Part shown: positions 16,440-25,266 of the stretch, in pieces
How positions within the stretch are numbered: position 1 is the first letter of the stretch
Layout of the letters: each line of letters begins with the position of its first letter
Origin: UMGS1498 sp900552335
GTDB taxonomy: Bacteria > Bacillota_I > Bacilli_A > RF39 > UBA660
Assembly (NCBI GenBank): GCA_902477075.1
Contig: CABSFU010000003.1
Coordinates: 46,681 to 110,680, forward strand
Direction of reading: 5' to 3'
Length of the DNA: 64,000 nt
Notes under the pieces: generated by a model
The model's database searches: none
What the model was told of the DNA's origin: nothing
The model's input: only the letters and a program-made list of their open reading frames with translations
Translations under genes and position numbers: made by a program

Positions 16440-17009
16440 TCAATTCATTTCTTTGTATTTTGATTCAAATAAATTAGTTTCTGTTTCTTCTACTTGTTTT
16501 TCTTCTATAACTGGTAACTCAGAAGTATTTTCAATACCAAAATAATCCAAAAAGTCTTTTGTTACCTGATATAAATGAGGTCTTCCCGGAAGAGAAGCAA
16601 CTCCAATATCCTCTACTAAATTTCTAGAAATTAACTTACGAATCATATGACTACTATTAATTCCTCTAATCTCATCAACATTCATTCTAGTAATTGGTCC
16701 ATTATAAGCAATAATAGCTAATGTTTCTAGACAAGCTTGGCTTAAAATGTTTTCATCCTCTATTTCTACCAATTTTTTATAATAAGAACGATGTTCTTCT
16801 TTTGTAGTAATTTTGTAATAATTTCCAAACTTCACCAATCGAAGCCCACTACTTTTTTCTTGGTATTTTTGATTCAATTTATCTAATATCTCATTAAATT
16901 TTTCATCTTCTACCCCTAAAATATCTTTAATTTTATCTATTGAAATTCCATCTTCACCACTTAAAAATAGCAAACCTTCTAATACCCCTACTAATTCCAA
17001 ATTACTCAC
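16440..17009 (-). CDS. scpB: Segregation and condensation protein ScpB
   Basis: Kleisin-associated winged-helix protein of the SMC-ScpAB condensin that organises and segregates the chromosome. The N-terminal ELVGVLEGLLFLSGEDGIS and the second winged helix with LETLAIIAYNGPITRMNVDEIRG and VASLPGRPHLYQVT are diagnostic. Length (189) is normal. The listed GTG start overlaps scpA by 8 bp; a TTG at 17000 has better spacing to AGAAGG and would start one base after the scpA stop, so the true start may be nine bases shorter. Either way the two genes form one operon in the usual order scpA-scpB. Confidence 0.94.
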   Translation of the reverse strand: MSNLELVGVLEGLLFLSGEDGISIDKIKDILGVEDEKFNEILDKLNQKYQEKSSGLRLVKFGNYYKITTKEEHRSYYKKLVEIEDENILSQACLETLAIIAYNGPITRMNVDEIRGINSSHMIRKLISRNLVEDIGVASLPGRPHLYQVTKDFLDYFGIENTSELPVIEEKQVEETETNLFESKYKEMN

Positions 17010-17724
17010 CTTCTTTTAATGAAAGAACAATCTTACTAAAATTATCATTCTGTGTAATAATTAATTCTCCTTTTTTAGCCATTGACAATATTGATAGAAA
17101 TGTTACTACTACATAATCTTTTGTAACAATATCAAATAGTTCTTCAAATTCTACTTTTTTTCTTTTTTTCAAAACATCCTTAATTTCTCTACTTCTAGCA
17201 CTTACAGAATATTCTTTTTTTGTGATTTTTGTGTTCAATGGTTTTTCTTCTTCTTTTCTATCTAAAAACTTTTGAAAAGCATTCATTAATAAATCCATGG
17301 TCAAATCCCCATAATTTATTTCTTCGTTTTCTTTAAATTCTTTTAGGTTACTTGGTGATTTACTGTAAAAATGTTTTCTTTGTTCTTCTAACTCTTTTAG
17401 ATCTTTTGTTACTTCTTTATACTTTTGATATTCTACCAATCTAGCAATTAAATTTTCTCTTGGATCCTCTTCATAATCATCTTCTACTACCACCTTTTTA
17501 GGTAATAAACTCATTGACTTAATTTCAATTAATTCTGCTGCTAAGGTTAAATATTCACTAGCAATATCTAAATTTAACTCTTCTGCTTTTTCTATATATT
17601 TTAAATATTGTTCTGTAATTTCCTCTACATTAAGTTCTATAATATCAATGTTGTTTTCTTTTACCAAATGTAAAAGTAAATCCATTGGACCTTCAAAATC
17701 ATTAATTGTCACTTTATATTCCAT
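17002..17724 (-). CDS. scpA: Segregation and condensation protein ScpA (kleisin)
   Basis: Kleisin subunit that bridges the SMC heads and binds ScpB. Recognised by the N-terminal FEGPMDLLLHLVKENNIDI and the ITEQYLKYI and ASEYLTLAAELIEIKSMSLLP helices that contact SMC. The middle is charged, and a C-terminal winged helix spans about residues 180-235. Length 240 is normal. AGGTGG ribosome site. Directly followed by scpB. Confidence 0.95.
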   Translation of the reverse strand: MEYKVTINDFEGPMDLLLHLVKENNIDIIELNVEEITEQYLKYIEKAEELNLDIASEYLTLAAELIEIKSMSLLPKKVVVEDDYEEDPRENLIARLVEYQKYKEVTKDLKELEEQRKHFYSKSPSNLKEFKENEEINYGDLTMDLLMNAFQKFLDRKEEEKPLNTKITKKEYSVSARSREIKDVLKKRKKVEFEELFDIVTKDYVVVTFLSILSMAKKGELIITQNDNFSKIVLSLKEGE

Positions 17725-17801
17725 AATACCACCTAAGCTTTTTTCATTATAACATAAAACTTTTCTTTGAACAAATATGATATAATAAAAATGGTGGTTA
17801 T

Positions 17802-18104
17802 ATGAAAAGATTTAATATGATAAATGAAAACTTTATTTGTGAAAATTGTGGAAAAGAAATTAAAAAAGCAGCCAAAACAGCACGTGATCACTGTAATTAT
17901 TGTTTATATTCTAAACATGTAGATATTAATCCCGGTGATAGAATGAATGATTGTAAAGGTTTATTAAAACCAATTGGAATAGAAAAATTTAAAAATACTT
18001 ATAAAATTATTTATAAATGTGAAAAATGTGGAAATGTTCATAAAAATATCATAGCAGATGATGATGATATGGATTTAATTATTAAATTATCTGTGGAAAA
18101 GTAG
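17802..18104 (+). CDS. RNHCP-domain zinc-ribbon protein
   Basis: A 100-residue protein with two Cys pairs (CENCGKE near residue 13 and CEKCGN near residue 77). The signature R-[DN]-H-C-x-x-C-L-x-S-x-H-V-D is seen here as ARDHCNYCLYSKHVD. The family is named after this RNHCP motif; its role is not established, but the zinc ribbons suggest nucleic acid binding. Good GGTGG ribosome site. It is divergent from scpA. Confidence 0.85.
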   Translation: MKRFNMINENFICENCGKEIKKAAKTARDHCNYCLYSKHVDINPGDRMNDCKGLLKPIGIEKFKNTYKIIYKCEKCGNVHKNIIADDDDMDLIIKLSVEK

Positions 18105-18191
18105 ATAATTATCTTATTTTTGGGTAAATGCTGGACACCTTTCGTTACAGAATGAATATGTTATATTGAAAGTAAAGAAGGGGTGGATTAT

Positions 18192-18614
18192 ATGTGTAAT
18201 AATACCGATGGAAAATGCATTGCTGAAATACTTACTGTTATTTGTATCCTTCAACAAAACGCTAACTGCTGTGGCGACAATTGTTTGGACACCTGTGATC
18301 GTGGATTTTTAGGATGTAATGTTACAAGTCTAAGTTGCAATACTAGACCAGTTATGATTTACACTTGTAGTGGTGGTAATACTGCCTTAGCAATGCCAAT
18401 CAGTAAAGATCCTAGTGAAACAACTACATCTAATGTTTTCAGAATTGAAAAAATTGATGAAAATTGCGCTACTTTTAGAGTATTAGCACCTAATACAGAT
18501 GAAGCAGAAGCTACAACAATTCCTTATGTAGCAACTAATTCTTTTTTCACAATCAATTTAAATTGTGTATGTATCATTAGATGTTTAAACGATACAATTG
18601 TTGAATGTATATAA
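18192..18614 (+). CDS. CotY/CotZ-like spore coat protein
   Basis: A Cys-rich protein of 140 residues. Cysteines cluster in the first 50 residues (CILQQNANCCGDNCLDTC...) and near the C-terminus (NCVCIIRC), with a beta-rich middle, as in CotY/CotZ of the insoluble crust and coat fraction. These proteins self-assemble through disulfides. I start at the ATG at 18192, which is seven bases after AAGGGGTGG; a GTG at 18183 falls inside that site. Upstream, AATATGTTA (one mismatch to CATAnnnTA) could be the -10 of a mother-cell sigma promoter. A bidirectional terminator follows. Confidence 0.82.
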   Translation: MCNNTDGKCIAEILTVICILQQNANCCGDNCLDTCDRGFLGCNVTSLSCNTRPVMIYTCSGGNTALAMPISKDPSETTTSNVFRIEKIDENCATFRVLAPNTDEAEATTIPYVATNSFFTINLNCVCIIRCLNDTIVECI

Positions 18615-18637
18615 AAAAGGCAAAATTGCCTTTTTAT
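18613..18637. terminator. Bidirectional terminator between the coat gene and a minus-strand gene
   Basis: AAAAAGGCAA-AA-TTGCCTTTTT, a near-perfect palindrome touching both stop codons. Confidence 0.85.
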
Positions 18638-18960
18638 TTTGGTTCGTTAAATTGGATATCTACAATATCTTGAATAGGAATTAATTCATTTTCAAGTGTC
18701 AATAAATGTGTTTGTGTTTTCCCCACTATTTTCTTTGTTATCGTTTTATCTTTTAATGTAATTTTAACATCTGCTTTATAGACATATCTAGGAGAATCAA
18801 AAATTTCTTTTATCTTTTCCAAAACATTTTTTTCTGATGAAATAGGCTTACGTTCTTCTACTACTTCTCTTTCTTCATTTTTTGTAACTGCTACTTTTTC
18901 ATTATTATTTAGTGGTTTATTAATTTTGTTAGCAAATAAACCTGGTAATTCTTTTTTCAT
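18634..18960 (-). CDS. Small protein of unknown function next to the coat gene
   Basis: A 108-residue protein. The first 45 residues are charged and probably disordered. The last 50 form a small beta-rich domain (YKADVKITLKDKTITKKIVGKT ... LIPIQDIVDIQF) that looks like an Sm-like or PH-like barrel. No signal peptide. The convergent position next to the CotY-like gene invites a spore-related role, but nothing in the sequence proves it. AGAGGTGTGAT ribosome site. Confidence 0.7.
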   Translation of the reverse strand: MKKELPGLFANKINKPLNNNEKVAVTKNEEREVVEERKPISSEKNVLEKIKEIFDSPRYVYKADVKITLKDKTITKKIVGKTQTHLLTLENELIPIQDIVDIQFNEPK

Positions 18961-18998
18961 ATCACACCTCTAATAAAAAGTATGTTTTTTTTCTTTTT

Positions 18999-19793
18999 TT
19001 ATGATAGTTTTTCTAGCTTTGATGAAAGAAAAAAGCCTAAAATCCATAATAAAAAAGAAAGTGGTATTTCATATATTTGCATATGTAGTACTAAGGGCTT
19101 TAATAAAGTAAAAAGTGATGTAACAGTAAAACCCAAAATAACCATTTGCATAGTCTCATGATGTTTTTTGAATAAATAATGAACGAGTATACTTGTCAAA
19201 ATAATACCGGTAAAACTTCCTAATCCAAATATAAAAGCAAACAAATATAATTGATGTATATTGGAAAACAATTTCATAACAAAAGAATAGCAATTTAACA
19301 TCATAAACAAAGCCGTTCCACTAACACCTGGAATAATCATGGTAACAGCATCTAACATTCCAATTAAAAAAACAAATAAAAAATCTAATAAATTTTTTTC
19401 TGGAAAAAATGTTTTTTCAAATTGAAATTGATAAATAAAAATAACTAATAAAATGGAGATGAAAAAGTAAAGATAATTTTTTTTGGTATTTTTCTTTATC
19501 TCATTTATAGAAGATGGAATATTTCCCATCATAAGTCCAATAAACAAAAACATCGTGTATCCATAATATCTGTCCAAGCAAAAAACAATTAAATTACTAA
19601 ATCCAATAATAGAAATTAAAAGTCCTAAAGCTAATTGTCCTAAATAAAAAATGTTATCTTTAAAATTCTTTTTCATCGTTACAATTGCTTCAATTGCTTT
19701 TTCATAAACTCCTAAACTAATCGCTATTAAACTTCCACTAACACCTGGAATAATTTTTCCTATTCCAATAAAAAATCCTTTTATTATCAGCAT
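18999..19793 (-). CDS. popT: DUF368 membrane protein (PopT-type undecaprenyl phosphate translocase)
   Basis: An integral membrane protein of 264 residues with about eight helices. Two copies of the family motif IIPGVSG occur, at about residues 16-22 and 153-159, showing the internal inverted duplication of DUF368 proteins. DUF368 members (PopT) and DedA members (UptA) have been shown to recycle undecaprenyl phosphate across the membrane, the lipid carrier for peptidoglycan, teichoic acid and capsule units. That fits the polysaccharide genes in this window. The start has a GGGGA site. Confidence 0.88.
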   Translation of the reverse strand: MLIIKGFFIGIGKIIPGVSGSLIAISLGVYEKAIEAIVTMKKNFKDNIFYLGQLALGLLISIIGFSNLIVFCLDRYYGYTMFLFIGLMMGNIPSSINEIKKNTKKNYLYFFISILLVIFIYQFQFEKTFFPEKNLLDFLFVFLIGMLDAVTMIIPGVSGTALFMMLNCYSFVMKLFSNIHQLYLFAFIFGLGSFTGIILTSILVHYLFKKHHETMQMVILGFTVTSLFTLLKPLVLHMQIYEIPLSFLLWILGFFLSSKLEKLS

Positions 19794-19882
19794 ATTATCC
19801 CCTAATAATCTTATGCTTTTCCTTTAAATGATTGTACATTTATATTTTTTTTGTTATAATAGACGTAGTTTGGAGGATTCAT

Positions 19883-20974
19883 ATGAACTTTAAAAATAAT
19901 AAAAAATTATATTTATATTTTGGAACAGGAATTGCCATTATGGTTGGTATCCTAATTGTTATATTTATTGTTAGTTTACTAGTAGGTGGAAAAATGTCTT
20001 TTGATGCTGCTGAAAACAAAATCAGTAAAGTTGCTTTAAGCTATGCTTTAGATAGAGTTGATATTTTACCTGCAAAAGATGAAGAAACTACAATATCGTA
20101 TCAAGAATTAGTAGATGCCAAGAAAATAAAACCATTAAATGATATTTTAAAAGAGGCATCTGCCACTTGTGAAGTCACAATTAAAATTAAAAATAACAAC
20201 GACCATTATACAGCTATTACTTCTTTAGATTGTGGAGACAAATACCAATCCAAGAATCTAAGAAATACTATTTTAAATGATAATACAATTGTTAATTCTT
20301 CTTATGGTTTATATAAAATGAACAATGAATATGTTTTTAGAGGAGAAAAAGTCAATAATTATGTTAAATTTAATAATAAATTATGGAGAATTATTAAAAT
20401 AACGGCAGACGGGGATATTCGATTAATTGAAACAGCTAGAAATGACACTTATGTATGGGATGATCGTTATAACTCAGAAAGACAAACCTCTACAGGAATT
20501 AATGATTATAGAGTCAGTAGAATGCGTGATACTTTAACTGAAATTTATGATTCTGAATTTAGTGACAGTATGAAATCATATATAGCTAAGCAAAATGTTT
20601 GTTTGGGCAAAAGAGATAGTGATAGCTTTGATGTTACTGGTAAAACAGAATGTTCTGATGTTTTAGATAATCAATATATTTCCCTTTTACAAGCTTATGA
20701 GTTCAATTTAGCAAGTATTGATTCTAATTGTACTTATCTAACTGCAAATGAATGTACAAATTATAATTATATGGCTACTTTTAATAAAACTTTTTGGACT
20801 ATCACAGCAGATACTTATAAATCAGATAAAGTTTATAAAATTTCTTCTTCTGTTATTTCATCTACTACATCTAGTTTAAGTGTAATTAAAATTGTTATTC
20901 ATTTAGATGGTGATGCATTAGTAACAAGTGGTGATGGAACAGAAGCAAATCCTTATCAAATAAAAACGGCTTAA
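19883..20974 (+). CDS. Membrane-anchored extracellular protein with one DUF6273-like module
   Basis: A type II anchored protein of 363 residues: a short Lys-rich cytosolic start, one transmembrane helix at about residues 12-34, then an extracytoplasmic part. From about residue 155 it carries the module also found in the phosphoglycerate mutase fusion: FRGEKVNNYVKFNNKLWRII near its start and GDGTEANPYQI at the end. Cys residues in the module suggest a disulfide. The frame is open 17 codons further up, but TTTGGAGGATTCAT places the start at 19883. It is followed by the convergent sortase gene, sharing a terminator. No LPxTG motif is present. Function unknown; DUF6273 naming is from memory. Confidence 0.78.
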   Translation: MNFKNNKKLYLYFGTGIAIMVGILIVIFIVSLLVGGKMSFDAAENKISKVALSYALDRVDILPAKDEETTISYQELVDAKKIKPLNDILKEASATCEVTIKIKNNNDHYTAITSLDCGDKYQSKNLRNTILNDNTIVNSSYGLYKMNNEYVFRGEKVNNYVKFNNKLWRIIKITADGDIRLIETARNDTYVWDDRYNSERQTSTGINDYRVSRMRDTLTEIYDSEFSDSMKSYIAKQNVCLGKRDSDSFDVTGKTECSDVLDNQYISLLQAYEFNLASIDSNCTYLTANECTNYNYMATFNKTFWTITADTYKSDKVYKISSSVISSTTSSLSVIKIVIHLDGDALVTSGDGTEANPYQIKTA

Positions 20975-20986
20975 TTAGCCGTTTTT
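20962..20986. terminator. Bidirectional terminator containing both stop codons
   Basis: AAAAACGGCT-TAATT-AGCCGTTTTT: a perfect 10-bp stem. The plus-strand TAA (20972-20974) and the minus-strand TAA (20973-20971) both lie at the loop. Confidence 0.92.
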
Positions 20987-21453
20987 GCATGAACAATTAA
21001 TCTTTTTTCTTGATTAATACATGTAATTAAAGTTAAACCATTATTTTGATATACAGATAAGTTTTTACTATCTGTTATATAATAATCATCTACGTAATAT
21101 GTAATACTATCATTATTTCTATAAATAATGATTTTTTCATTTATAGAAATATGATATAAACATTGAAATACTGCCGGAATAGCATGACCTGCTAAAATTA
21201 AGTGATCTTTTGTTGAATATTTACTAATTCCCACTAAATTTTGATTTAACTCTTTCTCAGTAGCTCCATAAACTAGAGGAAGTTTCAAAGTATCTATCTC
21301 AATATAGCCTATATAATATTCCGGAATTTGTTCTTGAAAATGCATTTGGTTTATAATCCTATCATTTTTTCTTATTTGATTATATGACGTTAAAATTAAA
21401 GAAAAAATTCCACACATTCCTATCAAGAAAAATAAATAACTAAATTTTTTCAT
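20971..21453 (-). CDS. Sortase (short type)
   Basis: Membrane-anchored transpeptidase of 160 residues. One transmembrane helix (about residues 5-23) precedes a compact sortase barrel with the catalytic His90 in LILAGHA, Cys145 in LTLITC and Arg151. IEIDTLKLPLVYGATEKELN is the typical early strand region. It is smaller than class A or C enzymes (200+) and resembles class D/E-type short sortases. Its start overlaps the end of the adhesin gene by 14 bp, so its natural substrate is most likely that adhesin with its LPNTS signal. Confidence 0.9.
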   Translation of the reverse strand: MKKFSYLFFLIGMCGIFSLILTSYNQIRKNDRIINQMHFQEQIPEYYIGYIEIDTLKLPLVYGATEKELNQNLVGISKYSTKDHLILAGHAIPAVFQCLYHISINEKIIIYRNNDSITYYVDDYYITDSKNLSVYQNNGLTLITCINQEKRLIVHAKTAN

Positions 21454-23680
21454 ATTTATGGAGTAATAGTCCTATTAACATTAAACCAACAAATAATCTA
21501 TAATATTTTTGTAAATAATTACTTGTATTTGGTAATTCTTCCGATTCTAATATTTCATTATTTGAACCGTTTTTTTCTTTTTTGTGATAGTTTGTTGATA
21601 TTTCTTCCTTTTGAATTACATCATTTTCTAAATGATCTTCTTTTTTACTATTATTTTTTAATTCTTCGTCTATTTCTTCTTTTTTATTTTCATTATCCTT
21701 TTCTGTATCTTTATTGCCTTCTTCTTTGGAAACATCTTCTATTCTATTTTCTTCATTACTTTTTAATATAATTTCTAAATAAGTTGTTTTATTCGGTAAA
21801 ATAGTAACAGGATATTCCTTGTCATAAATTACTGTGTAATTTCCTACTTTTAAACTTTCTAAGATAAGATTATTTTCTATAGCATAATCGTACTCTTTAT
21901 CATATAAAAATTTTAGAGTATTTAACATATTTCCTTTACGATTTTTTATAGTAATGCTTAAATTTCCTCTCTTTAGTTTTTTTATATAATTTAAATAAAT
22001 TTCTGTTTTATCTTGATTAAATTCAATCAATTGATTTGGAATTTCTTCATAATCTATATCTTTTCTTATTTCTCTTAGACTATACTTTCCATATGGTAAT
22101 CCTATTCGCTCATGAATCATTCCATCTTCATTGCTTGTTAGTATTCTAATCAAAGTACCCTCTGTATAAACAAGATCATTTAAATAATAAATATCTTCAC
22201 TAGCATATAATTCATATTGGCAATTATTATATGGAATATAATTACCATCTAATAATTCTATTTTGGTATTAATGTTAAAATATTGATTTAACATTGGTGT
22301 AACTAAATGTAATTCTTCATAATAAATATCTGTGATAGAATCTTTATAACCAAAGGAAATAAATTGTTTTGGTAAAGTTGGAATATTATAAGAGTTAACT
22401 CCTTCTACAATATAATAACTTCCTAATGGTAAATCTATATCTAATTGACCATTTTGAATTTTTCTTATATCTACTAATTCATCTTTTTTATATATCATTT
22501 TAAAATGTACATCATAAATATCAGAAGAAGCGTAAATTTTATATTCAATGTCATTTAATAATATTGCACTATTATTGGTATGGATAGCGGTTCTATATAA
22601 TGTTAAATGACCTTGGGGTACTTCTAAATTATGAATCCATTCATATTCATATTTGCTATTTACTTTTAAATTTTCATCTAATGTAATTTTATTACTCATT
22701 AATGGAGCTATATAACCATTGGGAATTTCTACATATGATATTTCATAAGTACCTAGTTCTAATTTAAAATCAGAGTGAAAATCACCAAAATAATTACTTT
22801 CGTAGATTTTACCATTTTCAATAAATTGAGAAGTATTACAATTATATATTTTAAATTTTACTTTTCCAAAAATTGATTGATTGTTTTCTAGAAATTGAAT
22901 ATTTAAATAATAACTAACTCCTTCTGTTTTTAAATGAACAACTGTTGTTTTTTCCTCATCTAGAGAAGCTGTAAGTAAATTTTGACCATTACCAACATAT
23001 ATATGAGAAGATGAGCCTGATACGGTTTTGGAATTCAATACCAACTCGGTAGAATTTTCATCTAAAAATTTAATACTTAATCCATTTTCTTTTTTTGAAA
23101 TTTTATTTTTACTATAATTGGATAATTGATAATAATTTATTACATTGTTTTCATCCCTTAAATAAACATCATCATATAGTTGGGCAATTACTGTAGTATC
23201 TGAAAAACTTGGTAATAAGTTATGACTGGATACTTTTTTTAAAATTTCTTCTTTATATGTTTCCACATTAATTCTTTCTCCTTCAAAAGAATCTGACGTA
23301 GTAAAATAATAATCCCCTTCTCCTTTTATTCTCCATATAAGTTCTTGCGTGGCCATGTAATAATATGGATTTGAAGGATGTGTTCCGGCTCCATAATGAA
23401 TAATTAAAGAAATCTGTCTCTTTTCTTCTTCAGTATAAAGAGTTGAATAAAGTTCGTCTTGTGTAGAATATTCATTACCTATTATTCTAAATGGATCGAT
23501 ACAAAAAGCTATCTGACCATTTATATAAATATAGCCCAATTTACCATTCATTTTTTGTTCTCCTAATACTCTATTAGAATATACATTTTCCATGTATATA
23601 ACTTTTGGAGTAATAGCAGATACATTTTTAATATTTACCAAAGATATAATTAAAATTGCAATTTTTATCATTCTCTTCAT
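21440..23680 (-). CDS. Thioester-domain adhesin with SpaA-type repeats and LPNTS sorting signal
   Basis: A 746-residue surface protein. The signal peptide (residues 1-22) ends near VSA. A thioester domain follows: Cys60 in FCIDPF and Gln112 in TQELIW are the pair that forms the internal Cys-Gln thioester used for covalent host attachment. Then come several prealbumin/Cna-B (SpaA) type domains (about residues 265-640). A Glu/Lys-rich stalk (about 645-710), LPNTS at 716-720, a hydrophobic helix and a KYEKI tail complete it. The cell-wall motif ends in Ser rather than Gly. RBS AAAGGAGGG. The downstream overlapping sortase gene is the likely anchoring enzyme. Confidence 0.88.
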   Translation of the reverse strand: MKRMIKIAILIISLVNIKNVSAITPKVIYMENVYSNRVLGEQKMNGKLGYIYINGQIAFCIDPFRIIGNEYSTQDELYSTLYTEEEKRQISLIIHYGAGTHPSNPYYYMATQELIWRIKGEGDYYFTTSDSFEGERINVETYKEEILKKVSSHNLLPSFSDTTVIAQLYDDVYLRDENNVINYYQLSNYSKNKISKKENGLSIKFLDENSTELVLNSKTVSGSSSHIYVGNGQNLLTASLDEEKTTVVHLKTEGVSYYLNIQFLENNQSIFGKVKFKIYNCNTSQFIENGKIYESNYFGDFHSDFKLELGTYEISYVEIPNGYIAPLMSNKITLDENLKVNSKYEYEWIHNLEVPQGHLTLYRTAIHTNNSAILLNDIEYKIYASSDIYDVHFKMIYKKDELVDIRKIQNGQLDIDLPLGSYYIVEGVNSYNIPTLPKQFISFGYKDSITDIYYEELHLVTPMLNQYFNINTKIELLDGNYIPYNNCQYELYASEDIYYLNDLVYTEGTLIRILTSNEDGMIHERIGLPYGKYSLREIRKDIDYEEIPNQLIEFNQDKTEIYLNYIKKLKRGNLSITIKNRKGNMLNTLKFLYDKEYDYAIENNLILESLKVGNYTVIYDKEYPVTILPNKTTYLEIILKSNEENRIEDVSKEEGNKDTEKDNENKKEEIDEELKNNSKKEDHLENDVIQKEEISTNYHKKEKNGSNNEILESEELPNTSNYLQKYYRLFVGLMLIGLLLHKYEKI

Positions 23681-23753
23681 TTTATCCCTCCTTTTTAAAA
23701 TTGCAATTGTTAATATAATGAATTAATTGTTATTTTACAAATGAATAAAAAGC

Positions 23754-23856
23754 TATTTTAGATAATCTAAAATAAAAATTTGAATCAACTATTTTAATAA
23801 ATTAGTCAATCTAATTTTACCAAATAGAAAAAAATTGCATTTTATTGCAATTTTTA
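23754..23856 (-). terminator. Two hairpins between the permease-like gene and the adhesin gene
   Basis: Minus-strand AAAATTGCA...TGCAATTTTT (23829-23855) with a T run ends the permease-like gene. A second palindrome TTTTAGATAATCTAAAA lies at 23757-23773. The 200-base gap holds no gene. Confidence 0.6.
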
Positions 23857-23881
23857 TGAATTTTAATTTTCACTTATAATT

Positions 23882-24604
23882 TTATTTTTGTGACATAACC
23901 TTTTTTTGATGTTTTCTTTCTTTTTTTACTTTTCTTTTATATTTATCAATATATTTTTTTAAATCCATTGATGGTTTAACTGCAAAAATAAAGGAATATT
24001 TTTCTTCTTGTTTTTTTTGAAACTCTTTAATTTGACATTTAAATTCTTCATATCTTACTTCTATATCATTATCCCTTGCATATTTTTTTATCTTTGACAA
24101 CATTTGAGTGGAATAAATAAAATCAATTATTAGAATTCCACAAAAAAATCCTAACACAAATGAAAAAGATAAGTTATTGTTAAACCAAATTAGTTTACTC
24201 ATTACAAAACCTGCTATGAAATAATAATATAAAGCACCTATTACTGTCCATATTAGTGAAAAGAGAGGACAAATAATTCCTTTATAATTGCCCCATCTAT
24301 CACTATAATCCCATAATTTAACTGGTTTATTTACAAATGTTAATCCTCCAATTAATTCAATTATCGTCATAGCTACTCCCATCAAAAGAATTACTACAAT
24401 AGCGGGCAAAGACAAATTATAAAAAAGCAAATATATGGCGGTTAATGCACATAATCCAAACCCATAAATTGGTAAGTATGGTCCAATTAATGCCCCTGGA
24501 TTTACCCAAAATCCATGAACAATTCTACGGAAAAAAAGTTCTAATATCCAACCAATTGTACTACCAATATAGAATATAAAAATAAAGTCTAGAACTAAAT
24601 TCAT
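23882..24604 (-). CDS. CmpB-like putative ABC transporter type IV membrane protein (PF06541 type)
   Basis: A 240-residue protein with about five or six membrane helices and a basic, Lys-rich C-terminal tail. FIFYIGSTIGWILELFFRR and GALIGPYLPIYGFG are the typical N-terminal motifs of the PF06541 (formerly DUF1113) family, followed by WDYSDRWGNYKGIICPLFSLIWT. Members are annotated as putative ABC permease but no ATPase partner is usually found, and none is adjacent here. The true function is unclear. RBS ATAGGAG. Confidence 0.85.
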   Translation of the reverse strand: MNLVLDFIFIFYIGSTIGWILELFFRRIVHGFWVNPGALIGPYLPIYGFGLCALTAIYLLFYNLSLPAIVVILLMGVAMTIIELIGGLTFVNKPVKLWDYSDRWGNYKGIICPLFSLIWTVIGALYYYFIAGFVMSKLIWFNNNLSFSFVLGFFCGILIIDFIYSTQMLSKIKKYARDNDIEVRYEEFKCQIKEFQKKQEEKYSFIFAVKPSMDLKKYIDKYKRKVKKERKHQKKVMSQK

Positions 24605-24652
24605 ATCACTAACTCCTATTCTTTTTTATTATAGCACAAAAGTAGATATTTT

Positions 24653-25117
24653 TTACATATCTACTTGAGTTTTTCCCTTACATTCGTATAATTCATCATA
24701 TTCTAATTGAGAGTCTACCGCTTCTAAAAAAGCTAATTTTGCTTCTCCTGCTGCTATTATAGCTATTGATAAAGCATATCTAGCATATTCCAATTCATCC
24801 TCAATATGCTTTTCTAATTTTTCTTTGTTTCTGTCTTCTTTTCGTAAGGATATTTTTTCCTTCATTTCCTTTAAATTATTTTTTATTTTTGAAATATCTT
24901 TCTGTACATTTTCTTTTCCTTTTTGATTGATCTTTTTAATTTCTTTTTCTGCTTCATTTAAATTTTCTGCTGTTTTTTTTCTTTTTTCTTCTATATCATC
25001 CTTCATATACATTCCTGAAATAATGACAGTATCTACAGAATCTTTTATTTTTTCATTTATTTTTTTTAACTCTTCATTTAATTCATCAATTTGACTTTTT
25101 CTTTCTTTATTGTTCAT
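24653..25117 (-). CDS. Coiled-coil protein of unknown function
   Basis: A 154-residue highly charged protein (Lys/Glu over one third), predicted to form long coiled coils at about residues 5-110, with a short Ala-rich helix (YALSIAIIAAGEAKLAFLEAVDSQL) near the end. No membrane segment. The final ATYA-type helix resembles those of small stress or gas-vesicle-like helical proteins, but I cannot assign it. RBS AAAGGAAA. It lies between the collagen-like spore protein and a permease-like gene, both on the same strand. Confidence 0.72.
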   Translation of the reverse strand: MNNKERKSQIDELNEELKKINEKIKDSVDTVIISGMYMKDDIEEKRKKTAENLNEAEKEIKKINQKGKENVQKDISKIKNNLKEMKEKISLRKEDRNKEKLEKHIEDELEYARYALSIAIIAAGEAKLAFLEAVDSQLEYDELYECKGKTQVDM

Positions 25118-25216
25118 AAATATTTCCTTTCTAATTTTTATATATAATATTCAGATAAATTTATATTTTTATCTGTAATTTTATAATAAAATTATTTCAT
25201 AAAATTTACCAATTCA

Positions 25217-25259
25217 AAAAAAAGAAATTGTTTTTTTTCAGACAATTTTCTTTTTTTGT
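25217..25259 (-). terminator. Intrinsic terminator after the collagen-like gene
   Basis: Minus-strand GAAAATTGT...ACAATTTC with a run of eight T downstream. Confidence 0.75.
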
Positions 25260-25266
25260 TGTTTAT

